Origin: Auanema rhodensis
Taxonomy: Eukaryota; Nematoda; Chromadorea; Rhabditida; Rhabditidae
NCBI GenBank assembly: GCA_964057225.1
Contig: OZ059894.1
Span: 19,932,476-19,996,475 of the forward strand
Length of the DNA stretch: 64,000 nucleotides
Direction of reading: 5' to 3'
In this document: positions 10,531 to 22,464 of the stretch, in pieces
How positions within the stretch are numbered: the stretch's first letter is position 1
Layout of the letters: each line of letters opens with the position of its first letter
The notes under the pieces: generated by a model
Database searches by the model: none
Told to the model about the DNA's origin: nothing
Seen by the model: the letters and a program-made list of their open reading frames with translations, nothing else
Position numbers and translations under genes: made by a program

Positions 10531-13500
10531 TCGAATGCACTATACTACATTGAGAAACGCTTAATACAAAAATTAGTTATGATCGTTTGTAAAATGATGC
10601 GTTAGTGTATGTTGAGTTTCCATGTACACTCAACATTGCTTCCAAAAACATTTTGACAAAAATTTTTTCGAAAAATTTCAAAATAATTTAGCGAAAAGTA
10701 GATGTTTTTAGATTCCATTTTTTAAGGCAAAGACGATGGACAATGTTATTCAACGAAAAAATTAATTCTTCAGGGTGAAAATCGAGGATATAAGTGTGAA
10801 CTTATATCAGTTGATATCTCGGTGCATTTTTAAGCTAGCGCAAATCTGATAACACAGAACGACGCAGCTTAAAAATCCGCATCGAATGCACTATACTACA
10901 TTGAGAAACGCTTAATACAAAAATTAGTTATGATCGTTTGAAAAATGATGCATTAGTGTATGTTGAGTTTCCATGTACACTCAACATTGCTTCCAAAAAC
11001 ATTTTGACAAAAATTTTTTCGAAAAATTTCAGAATAATTTAGCAAAAAGTAGATGTTTTTAGATTCCATTTTTCAAGGCAAAGACGATGGACAATGTTAT
11101 TCAACGAAAAAATTAATTCTTCAGGGTGAAAATCGAGGATATAAGTGTGAACTTATATCAGTTGATATCTCGGTGCATTTTTAAGCTAGCGCAAATCTGA
11201 TAACACAGATCGACGCAGCTTAAAAATCCGCATCGAATGCACTATACTACATTGAGAAACGCTTAATACAAAAATTAGTTATGATCGTTTGAAAAATGAT
11301 GCATTAGTGTATGTTGAGTTTCCATGTACACTCAACATTGCTTCCAAAAACATTTTGACAAAAATTTTTTCGAAAAATTTCAGAATAATTTAGCAAAAAG
11401 TAGATGTTTTTAGATTCCTTTTTTCAAGGCAAAGACGATGGACAATGTTATTCAACGAAAAAATTAATTCTTCAGGGTGAAAATCGAGGATATAAGTGTG
11501 AACTTATATCAGTTGAAATCTCGGTGCATTTTTAAGCTAGCGCAAATCTGATAACACAGAACGACGCAGCTTAAAAATTCGCATCGAATGCACTATACTA
11601 CATTGAAAAACGCTTAATACAAAAATTAGTTATGATCGTTTGAAAAATGATGCATTAGTGTATGTTGAGTTTCCATGTACACTCAACATTGCTTCCAAAA
11701 ACATTTTGACAAAAATTTTTTCGAAAAATTTCGAAATAATTTAGCAAAATGTAAATGTTTTTAGATTCCATTTTTCAAGGCAAAGACGATGGACAATGTT
11801 ATTCAACGAAAAAATCAATTCTTCAGGGTGAAAATCGAGGATATAAGTGTGAACTTATATCAGTTGATATCTCGGTGCATTTTTAAGCTAGCGCAAATCT
11901 GATAACACAGAACGACGCAGCTTAAAAATCCGCATCGAATGCACTATACTACATTGAGAAACGCTTAATACAAAAATTAGTTATGATCGTTTGAAAAATG
12001 ATGCATTAGTGTATGTTGAGTTTCCATGTACACTCAACATTGCTTCCAAAAACATTTTGACAAAAATTTTTTCGAAAAATTTCAGAATAATTTAGCAAAA
12101 AGTAGATGTTTTTAGATTCCATTTTTCAAGGCAAAGACGATGGACAATGTTATTCAACGAAAAAATTAATTCTTCAGGGTGAAAATCGAGGATATAAGTG
12201 TGAACTTATATCAGTTGATATCTCGGTGCATTTTTAAGCTAGCGCAAATCTGATAACACAGATCGACGCAGCTTAAAAATCCGCATCGAATGCACTATAC
12301 TACATTGAGAAACGCTTAATACAAAAATTAGTTATGATCGTTTGAAAAATGATGCATTAGTGTATGTTGAGTTTCCATGTACACTCAACATTGCTTCCAA
12401 AAACATTTTGACAAAAATTTTTTCGAAAAATTTCAGAATAATTTAGCAAAAAGTAGATGTTTTTAGATTCCATTTTTCAAGGCAAAGACGATGGACAATG
12501 TTATTCAACGAAAAAATTAATTCTACAGGGTGAAAATCGAGGATATAAGTGTGAACTTATATCAGTTGATATCTCGGTGCATTTTTAAGCTAGCGCAAAT
12601 CTGATAACACAGATCGACGCAGCTTAAAAATCCGCATCGAATGCACTATACTACATTGAGAAACGCTTAATACAAAAATTAGTTATGATCGTTTGAAAAA
12701 TGATGCATTAGTGTATGTTGAGTTTCCATGTACACTCAACATTGCTTCCAAAAACATTTTGACAAAAATTTTTTCGAAAAATTTCAGAATAATTTAGCAA
12801 AAAGTAGATGTTTTTAGATTCCATTTTTTAAGGCAAAGACGATGGACAATGTTATTCAACGAAAAAATTAATTCTTCAGGGTGAAAATCGAGGATATAAG
12901 TGTGAACTTATATCAGTTGATATCTCGGTGCATTTTTAAGCTAGCGCAAATCTGATAACACAGAACGACGCAGCTTAAAAATTCGCATCGAATGCACTAT
13001 ACTACATTGAAAAACGCTTAATACAAAAATTAGTTATGATCGTTTGAAAAATGATGCATTAGTGTATGTTGAGTTTCCATGTACACTCAACATTGCTTCC
13101 AAAAACATTTTGACAAAAATTTTTTCGAAAAATTTCGAAATAATTTAGCAAAAAGTAGATGTTTTTAGATTCCATTTTTCAAGGCAAAGACGATGGACAA
13201 TGTTATTCAACGAAAAAATCAATTCTTCAGGGTGAAAATCGAGGATATAAGTGTGAACTTATATCAGTTGATATCTCGGTGCATTTTTAAGCTAGCGCAA
13301 ATCTGATAACACAGAACGACGCAGCTTAAAAATCCGCATCGAATGCACTATACTACATTGAGAAACGCTTAATACAAAAATTAGTTATGATCGTTTGAAA
13401 AATGATGCATTAGTGTATGTTGAGTTTCCATGTACACTCAACATTGCTTCCAAAAACATTTTGACAAAAATTTTTTCGAAAAATTTCAGAATAATTTAGC

Positions 13501-14040
13501 AAAAAGTAGATGTTTTTAGATTCCATTTTTCAAGGCAAAGACGATGGACAATGTTATTCAACGAAAAAATTAATTCTTCAGGGTGAAAATCGAGGATATA
13601 AGTGTGAACTTATATCAGTTGATATCTCGGTGCATTTTTAAGCTAGCGCAAATCTGATAACACAGATCGACGCAGCTTAAAAATCCGCATCGAATGCACT
13701 ATACTACATTGAGAAACGCTTAATACAAAAATTAGTTATGATCGTTTGAAAAATGATGCATTAGTGTATGTTGAGTTTCCATGTACACTCAACATTGCTT
13801 CCAAAAACATTTTGACAAAAATTTTTTCGAAAAATTTCAGAATAATTTAGCAAAAAGTAGATGTTTTTAGATTCCATTTTTCAAGGCAAAGACGATGGAC
13901 AATGTTATTCAACGAAAAAATTAATTCTTCAGGGTGAAAATCGAGGATATAAGTGTGAACTTATATCAGTTGATATCTCGGTGCATTTTTAAGCTAGCGC
14001 AAATCTGATAACACAGATCGACGCAGCTTAAAAATCCGCA
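10531..14040. repeat. 10-monomer higher-order unit (monomers 31-40)
   Basis: It opens with the rare alpha-prime monomer, whose gtttgtaaaatg replaces gtttgaaaaatg. Epsilon, zeta, delta, epsilon, epsilon with ttctacagg, a hybrid (monomer 37), delta, epsilon and epsilon follow. The same opening recurs at 14041 (3510 bp, 10 monomers) and at 17200. Compared with the next two units it contains one extra epsilon copy. Confidence 0.75.
12637..12987. repeat. Hybrid monomer 37 (epsilon left, alpha right)
   Basis: The left side has epsilon markers (gagaaac, gcattag, cagaataattt). The right side has alpha markers (ccattttttaag, cagaacg, ttcgc ending). The switch lies between about monomer positions 158 and 192. 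At the matching places in the later 9-monomer units (monomers 47 and 56) a full alpha-type monomer is present. This indicates in-register recombination between adjacent subtypes. Confidence 0.65.
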
Positions 14041-17000
14041 TCGAATGCACTATACTACATTGAGAAACGCTTAATACAAAAATTAGTTATGATCGTTTGT
14101 AAAATGATGCGTTAGTGTATGTTGAGTTTCCATGTACACTCAACATTGCTTCCAAAAACATTTTGACAAAAATTTTTTCGAAAAATTTCAAAATAATTTA
14201 GCAAAAAGTAGATGTTTTTAGATTCCATTTTTTAAGGCAAAGACGATGGACAATGTTATTCAACGAAAAAATTAATTCTTCAGGGTGAAAATCGAGGATA
14301 TAAGTGTGAACTTATATCAGTTGATATCTCGGTGCATTTTTAAGCTAGCGCAAATCTGATAACACAGAACGACGCAGCTTAAAAATCCGCATCGAATGCA
14401 CTATACTACATTGAGAAACGCTTAATACAAAAATTAGTTATGATCGTTTGAAAAATGATGCATTAGTGTATGTTGAGTTTCCATGTACACTCAACATTGC
14501 TTCCAAAAACATTTTGACAAAAATTTTTTCGAAAAATTTCAGAATAATTTAGCAAAAAGTAGATGTTTTTAGATTCCATTTTTCAAGGCAAAGACGATGG
14601 ACAATGTTATTCAACGAAAAAATTAATTCTTCAGGGTGAAAATCGAGGATATAAGTGTGAACTTATATCAGTTGATATCTCGGTGCATTTTTAAGCTAGC
14701 GCAAATCTGATAACACAGATCGACGCAGCTTAAAAATCCGCATCGAATGCACTATACTACATTGAGAAACGCTTAATACAAAAATTAGTTATGATCGTTT
14801 GAAAAATGATGCATTAGTGTATGTTGAGTTTCCATGTACACTCAACATTGCTTCCAAAAACATTTTGACAAAAATTTTTTCGAAAAATTTCAGAATAATT
14901 TAGCAAAAAGTAGATGTTTTTAGATTCCTTTTTTCAAGGCAAAGACGATGGACAATGTTATTCAACGAAAAAATTAATTCTTCAGGGTGAAAATCGAGGA
15001 TATAAGTGTGAACTTATATCAGTTGATATCTCGGTGCATTTTTAAGCTAGCGCAAATCTGATAACACAGAACGACGCAGCTTAAAAATTCGCATCGAATG
15101 CACTATACTACATTGAAAAACGCTAAATACAAAAATTAGTTATGATCGTTTGAAAAATGATGCATTAGTGTATGTTGAGTTTCCATGTACACTCAACATT
15201 GCTTCCAAAAACATTTTGACAAAAATTTTTTCGAAAAATTTCGAAATAATTTAGCAAAATGTAAATGTTTTTAGATTCCATTTTTCAAGGCAAAGACGAT
15301 GGACAATGTTATTCAACGAAAAAATCAATTCTTCAGGGTGAAAATCGAGGATATAAGTGTGAACTTATATCAGTTGATATCTCGGTGCAATTTTAAGCTA
15401 GCGCAAATCTGATAACACAGAACGACGCAGCTTAAAAATCCGCATCGAATGCACTATACTACATTGAGAAACGCTTAATACAAAAATTAGTTATGATCGT
15501 TTGAAAAATGATGCATTAGTGTATGTTGAGTTTCCATGTACACTCAACATTGCTTCCAAAAACATTTTGACAAAAATTTTTTCGAAAAATTTCAGAATAA
15601 TTTAGCAAAAAGTAGATGTTTTTAGATTCCATTTTTCAAGGCAAAGACGATGGACAATGTTATTCAACGAAAAAATTAATTCTTCAGGGTGAAAATCGAG
15701 GATATAAGTGTGAACTTATATCAGTTGATATCTCGGTGCATTTTTAAGCTAGCGCAAATCTGATAACACAGATCGACGCAGCTTAAAAATCCGCATCGAA
15801 TGCACTATACTACATTGAGAAACGCTTAATACAAAAATTAGTTATGATCGTTTGAAAAATGATGCATTAGTGTATGTTGAGTTTCCATGTACACTCAACA
15901 TTGCTTCCAAAAACATTTTGACAAAAATTTTTTCGAAAAATTTCAGAATAATTTAGCAAAAAGTAGATGTTTTTAGATTCCATTTTTCAAGGCAAAGACG
16001 ATGGACAATGTTATTCAACGAAAAAATTAATTCTACAGGGTGAAAATCGAGGATATAAGTGTGAACTTATATCAGTTGATATCTCGGTGCATTTTTAAGC
16101 TAGCGCAAATCTGATAACACAGATCGACGCAGCTTAAAAATCCGCATCGAATGCACTATACTACATTGAAAAACGCTTAATACAAAAATTAGTTATGATC
16201 GTTTGAAAAATGATGCGTTAGTGTATGTTGAGTTTCCATGTACACTCAACATTGCTTCCAAAAACATTTTGACAAAAATTTTTTCGAAAAATTTCAAAAT
16301 AATTTAGCAAAAAGTAGATGTTTTTAGATTCCATTTTTTAAGGCAAAGACGATGGACAATGTTATTCAACGAAAAAATTAATTCTTCAGGGTGAAAATCG
16401 AGGATATAAGTGTGAACTTATATCAGTTGATATCTCGGTGCATTTTTAAGCTAGCGCAAATCTGATAACACAGAACGACGCAGCTTAAAAATTCGCATCG
16501 AATGCACTATACTACATTGAAAAACGCTTAATACAAAAATTAGTTATGATCGTTTGAAAAATGATGCATTAGTGTATGTTGAGTTTCCATGTACACTCAA
16601 CATTGCTTCCAAAAACATTTTGACAAAAATTTTTTCGAAAAATTTCGAAATAATTTAGCAAAAAGTAAATGTTTTTAGATTCCATTTTTCAAGGCAAAGA
16701 CGATGGACAATGTTATTCAACGAAAAAATCAATTCTTCAGGGTGAAAATCGAGGATATAAGTGTGAACTTATATCAGTTGATATCTCGGTGCATTTTTAA
16801 GCTAGGGCAAATCTGATAACACAGAACGACGCAGCTTAAAAATCCGCATCGAATGCACTATACTACATTGAGAAACGCTTAATACAAAAATTAGTTATGA
16901 TCGTTTGAAAAATGATGCATTAGTGTATGTTGAGTTTCCATGTACACTCAACATTGCTTCCAAAAACATTTTGACAAAAATTTTTTCGAAAAATTTCAGA

Positions 17001-17199
17001 ATAATTTAGCAAAAAGTAGATGTTTTTAGATTCCATTTTTCAAGGCAAAGACGATGGACAATGTTATTCAACGAAAAAATTAATTCTTCAGGGTGAAAAT
17101 CGAGGATATAAGTGTGAACTTATATCAGTTGATATCTCGGTGCATTTTTAAGCTAGCGCAAATCTGATAACACAGATCGACGCAGCTTAAAAATCCGCA
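14041..17199. repeat. 9-monomer higher-order repeat (3159 bp), copy 1 (monomers 41-49)
   Basis: The order is alpha-prime (tgtaaaatg), epsilon, zeta, delta-prime (cgctaaatac, aaaatgtaaatg, ggtgcaatttt), epsilon, epsilon with ttctacagg, alpha, delta with gctagggc, epsilon. The rare changes cgctaaatac, ggtgcaatttt and gctagggc recur 3159 bp downstream, exactly nine monomers, which fixes the period independently of common variants. Confidence 0.85.
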
Positions 17200-20100
17200 T
17201 CGAATGCACTATACTACATTGAGAAACGCTTAATACAAAAATTAGTTATGATCGTTTGTAAAATGATGCGTTAGTGTATGTTGAGTTTCCATGTACACTC
17301 AACATTGCTTCCAAAAACATTTTGACAAAAATTTTTTCGAAAAATTTCAAAATAATTTAGCAAAAAGTAGATGTTTTTAGATTCCATTTTTTAAGGCAAA
17401 GACGATGGACAATGTTATTCAACGAAAAAATTAATTCTTCAGGGTGAAAATCGAGGATATAAGTGTGAACTTATATCAGTTGATATCTCGGTGCATTTTT
17501 AAGCTAGCGCAAATCTGATAACACAGAACGACGCAGCTTAAAAATCCGCATCGAATGCACTATACTACATTGAGAAACGCTTAATACAAAAATTAGTTAT
17601 GATCGTTTGAAAAATGATGCATTAGTGTATGTTGAGTTTCCATGTACACTCAACATTGCTTCCAAAAACATTTTGACAAAAATTTTTTCGAAAAATTTCA
17701 GAATAATTTAGCAAAAAGTAGATGTTTTTAGATTCCATTTTTCAAGGCAAAGACGATGGACAATGTTATTCAACGAAAAAATTAATTCTTCAGGGTGAAA
17801 ATCGAGGATATAAGTGTGAACTTATATCAGTTGATATATCGGTGCATTTTTAAGCTAGCGCAAATCTGATAACACAGATCGACGCAGCTTAAAAATCCGC
17901 ATCGAATGCACTATACTACATTGAGAAACGCTTAATACAAAAATTAGTTATGATCGTTTGAAAAATGATGCATTAGTGTATGTTGAGTTTCCATGTACAC
18001 TCAACATTGCTTCCAAAAACATTTTGACAAAAATTTTTTCGAAAAATTTCAGAATAATTTAGCAAAAAGTAGATGTTTTTAGATTCCTTTTTTCAAGGCA
18101 AAGACGATGGACAATGTTATTCAACGAAAAAATTAATTCTTCAGGGTGAAAATCGAGGATATAAGTGTGAACTTATATCAGTTGATATCTCGGTGCATTT
18201 TTAAGCTAGCGCAAATCTGATAACACAGAACGACGCAGCTTAAAAATTCGCATCGAATGCACTATACTACATTGAAAAACGCTAAATACAAAAATTAGTT
18301 ATGATCGTTTGAAAAATGATGCATTAGTGTATGTTGAGTTTCCATGTACACTCAACATTGCTTCCAAAAACATTTTGACAAAAATTTTTTCGAAAAATTT
18401 CGAAATAATTTAGCAAAATGTAAATGTTTTTAGATTCCATTTTTCAAGGCAAAGACGATGGACAATGTTATTCAACGAAAAAATCAATTCTTCAGGGTGA
18501 AAATCGAGGATATAAGTGTGAACTTATATCAGTTGATATCTCGGTGCAATTTTAAGCTAGCGCAAATCTGATAACACAGAACGACGCAGCTTAAAAATCC
18601 GCATCGAATGCACTATACTACATTGAGAAACGCTTAATACAAAAATTAGTTATGATCGTTTGAAAAATGATGCATTAGTGTATGTTGAGTTTCCATGTAC
18701 ACTCAACATTGCTTCCAAAAACATTTTGACAAAAATTTTTTCGAAAAATTTCAGAATAATTTAGCAAAAAGTAGATGTTTTTAGATTCCATTTTTCAAGG
18801 CAAAGACGATGGACAATGTTATTCAACGAAAAAATTAATTCTTCAGGGTGAAAATCGAGGATATAAGTGTGAACTTATATCAGTTGATATCTCGGTGCAT
18901 TTTTAAGCTAGCGCAAATCTGATAACACAGATCGACGCAGCTTAAAAATCCGCATCGAATGCACTATACTACATTGAGAAACGCTTAATACAAAAATTAG
19001 TTATGATCGTTTGAAAAATGATGCATTAGTGTATGTTGAGTTTCCATGTACACTCAACATTGCTTCCAAAAACATTTTGACAAAAATTTTTTCGAAAAAT
19101 TTCAGAATAATTTAGCAAAAAGTAGATGTTTTTAGATTCCATTTTTCAAGGCAAAGACGATGGACAATGTTATTCAACGAAAAAATTAATTCTTCAGGGT
19201 GAAAATCGAGGATATAAGTGTGAACTTATATCAGTTGATATATCGGTGCATTTTTAAGCTAGCGCAAATCTGATAACACAGATCGACGCAGCTTAAAAAT
19301 CCGCATCGAATGCACTATACTACATTGAGAAACGCTTAATACAAAAATTAGTTATGATCGTTTGAAAAATGATGCGTTAGTGTATGTTGAGTTTCCATGT
19401 ACACTCAACATTGCTTCCAAAAACATTTTGACAAAAATTTTTTCGAAAAATTTCAAAATAATTTAGCAAAAAGTAGATGTTTTTAGATTCCATTTTTTAA
19501 GGCAAAGACGATGGACAATGTTATTCAACGAAAAAATTAATTCTTCAGGGTGAAAATCGAGGATATAAGTGTGAACTTATATCAGTTGATATCTCGGTGC
19601 ATTTTTAAGCTAGCGCAAATCTGATAACACAGAACGACGCAGCTTAAAAATTCGCATCGAATGCACTATACTACATTGAAAAACGCTTAATACAAAAATT
19701 AGTTATGATCGTTTGAAAAATGATGCATTAGTGTATGTTGAGTTTCCATGTACACTCAACATTGCTTCCAAAAACATTTTGACAAAAATTTTTTCGAAAA
19801 ATTTCGAAATAATTTAGCAAAAAGTAAATGTTTTTAGATTCCATTTTTCAAGGCAAAGACGATGGACAATGTTATTCAACGAAAAAATCAATTCTTCAGG
19901 GTGAAAATCGAGGATATAAGTGTGAACTTATATCAGTTGATATCTCGGTGCATTTTTAAGCTAGGGCAAATCTGATAACACAGAACGACGCAGCTTAAAA
20001 ATCCGCATCGAATGCACTATACTACATTGAGAAACGCTTAATACAAAAATTAGTTATGATCGTTTGAAAAATGATGCATTAGTGTATGTTGAGTTTCCAT

Positions 20101-20358
20101 GTACACTCAACATTGCTTCCAAAAACATTTTGACAAAAATTTTTTCGAAAAATTTCAGAATAATTTAGCAAAAAGTAGATGTTTTTAGATTCCATTTTTC
20201 AAGGCAAAGACGATGGACAATGTTATTCAACGAAAAAATTAATTCTTCAGGGTGAAAATCGAGGATATAAGTGTGAACTTATATCAGTTGATATCTCGGT
20301 GCATTTTTAAGCTAGCGCAAATCTGATAACACAGAACGACGCAGCTTAAAAATCCGCA
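17200..20358. repeat. 9-monomer higher-order repeat (3159 bp), copy 2 (monomers 50-58)
   Basis: It has the same subtype order and rare markers as the copy at 14041. Differences seen: monomers 51 and 55 carry gatatatcgg, monomer 55 lacks ttctacagg, monomer 56 begins gagaaac rather than gaaaaac, and monomer 58 ends cagaacg. The shared gatatatcgg in two monomers four apart suggests a further local exchange inside this copy. Confidence 0.85.
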
Positions 20359-20709
20359 TCGAATGCACTATACTACATTGAGAAACGCTTAATACAAAAA
20401 TTAGTTATGATCGTTTGAAAAATGATGCATTAGTGTATGTTGAGTTTCCATGTACACTCAACATTGCTTCCAAAAACATTTTGACAAAAATTTTTTCGAA
20501 AAATTTCGAAATAATTTAGCAAAATGTAAATGTTTTTAGATTCCATTTTTCAAGGCAAAGACGATGGACAATGTTATTCAACGAAAAAATCAATTCTTCA
20601 GGGTGAAAATCGAGGATATAAGTGTGAACTTATATCAGTTGATATCTCGGTGCATTTTTAAGCTAGCGCAAATCTGATAACACAGAACGACGCAGCTTAA
20701 AAATCCGCA
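20359..20709. repeat. Hybrid monomer 59 (epsilon start, delta body)
   Basis: It begins gagaaac like epsilon but carries the delta markers tttcgaaataa, aaaatgtaaatg and atcaattc; all other delta copies begin gaaaaac. The switch lies between monomer positions 24 and about 149. It follows directly after the second 9-monomer unit, so it may mark the edge of that amplification. Confidence 0.6.
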
Positions 20710-22113
20710 TCGAATGCACTATACTACATTGAGAAACGCTTAATACAAAAATTAGTTATGATCGTTTGAAAAATGATGCATTAGTGTATGTTGAGTTTCC
20801 ATGTACACTCAACATTGCTTCCAAAAACATTTTGACAAAAATTTTTTCGAAAAATTTCAGAATAATTTAGCAAAAAGTAGATGTTTTTAGATTCCATTTT
20901 TCAAGGCAAAGACGATGGACAATGTTATTCAACGAAAAAATTAATTCTTCAGGGTGAAAATCGAGGATATAAGTGTGAACTTATATCAGTTGATATCTCG
21001 GTGCATTTTTAAGCTAGCGCAAATCTGATAACACAGAACGACGCAGCTTAAAAATCCGCATCGAATGCACTATACTACATTGAGAAACGCTTAATACAAA
21101 AATTAGTTATGATCGTTTGAAAAATGATGCATTAGTGTATGTTGAGTTTCCATGTACACTCAACATTGCTTCCAAAAACATTTTGACAAAAATTTTTTCG
21201 AAAAATTTCAGAATAATTTAGCAAAAAGTAGATGTTTTTAGATTCCATTTTTCAAGGCAAAGACGATGGACAATGTTATTCAACGAAAAAATTAATTCTT
21301 CAGGGTGAAAATCGAGGATATAAGTGTGAACTTATATCAGTTGATATCTCGGTGCATTTTTAAGCTAGCGCAAATCTGATAACACAGATCGACGCAGCTT
21401 AAAAATCCGCATCGAATGCACTATACTACATTGAGAAACGCTTAATACAAAAATTAGTTATGATCGTTTGAAAAATGATGCATTAGTGTATGTTGAGTTT
21501 CCATGTACACTCAACATTGCTTCCAAAAACATTTTGACAAAAATTTTTTCGAAAAATTTCAGAATAATTTAGCAAAAAGTAGATGTTTTTAGATTCCATT
21601 TTTCAAGGCAAAGACGATGGACAATGTTATTCAACGAAAAAATTAATTCTACAGGGTGAAAATCGAGGATATAAGTGTGAACTTATATCAGTTGATATCT
21701 CGGTGCATTTTTAAGCTAGCGCAAATCTGATAACACAGATCGACGCAGCTTAAAAATCCGCATCGAATGCACTATACTACATTGAAAAACGCTTAATACA
21801 AAAATTAGTTATGATCGTTTGAAAAATGATGCGTTAGTGTATGTTGAGTTTCCATGTACACTCAACATTGCTTCCAAAAACATTTTGACAAAAATTTTTT
21901 CGAAAAATTTCAAAATAATTTAGCAAAAAGTAGATGTTTTTAGATTCCATTTTTTAAGGCAAAGACGATGGACAATGTTATTCAACGAAAAAATTAATTC
22001 TTCAGGGTGAAAATCGAGGATATAAGTGTGAACTTATATCAGTTGATATCTCGGTGCATTTTTAAGCTAGCGCAAATCTGATAACACAGAACGACGCAGC
22101 TTAAAAATTCGCA

Positions 22114-22464
22114 TCGAATGCACTATACTACATTGAAAAACGCTTAATACAAAAATTAGTTATGATCGTTTGAAAAATGATGCATTAGTGTATGTTGAGT
22201 TTCCATGTACACTCAACATTGCTTCCAAAAACATTTTGACAAAAATTTTTTCGAAAAATTTCGAAATAATTTAGCAAAAAGTAAATGTTTTTAGATTCCA
22301 TTTTTCAAGGCAAAGACGATGGACAATGTTATTCAACGAAAAAATTAATTCTACAGGGTGAAAATCGAGGATATAAGTGTGAACTTATATCAGTTGATAT
22401 CTCGGTGCATTTTTAAGCTAGCGCAAATCTGATAACACAGATCGACGCAGCTTAAAAATCCGCA
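22114..22464. repeat. Hybrid monomer 64 (delta left, epsilon right)
   Basis: The left half has delta markers (gaaaaac, tttcgaaataa, gtaaatg). The right half has the epsilon-type ttaattctacagg and cagatcg, instead of delta's atcaattc and gctagggc. It sits between two alpha monomers, where the neighbouring triplet units have a delta plus an epsilon. It therefore looks like the product of a deletion of exactly one monomer, with the crossover between about monomer positions 170 and 232. Confidence 0.75.
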
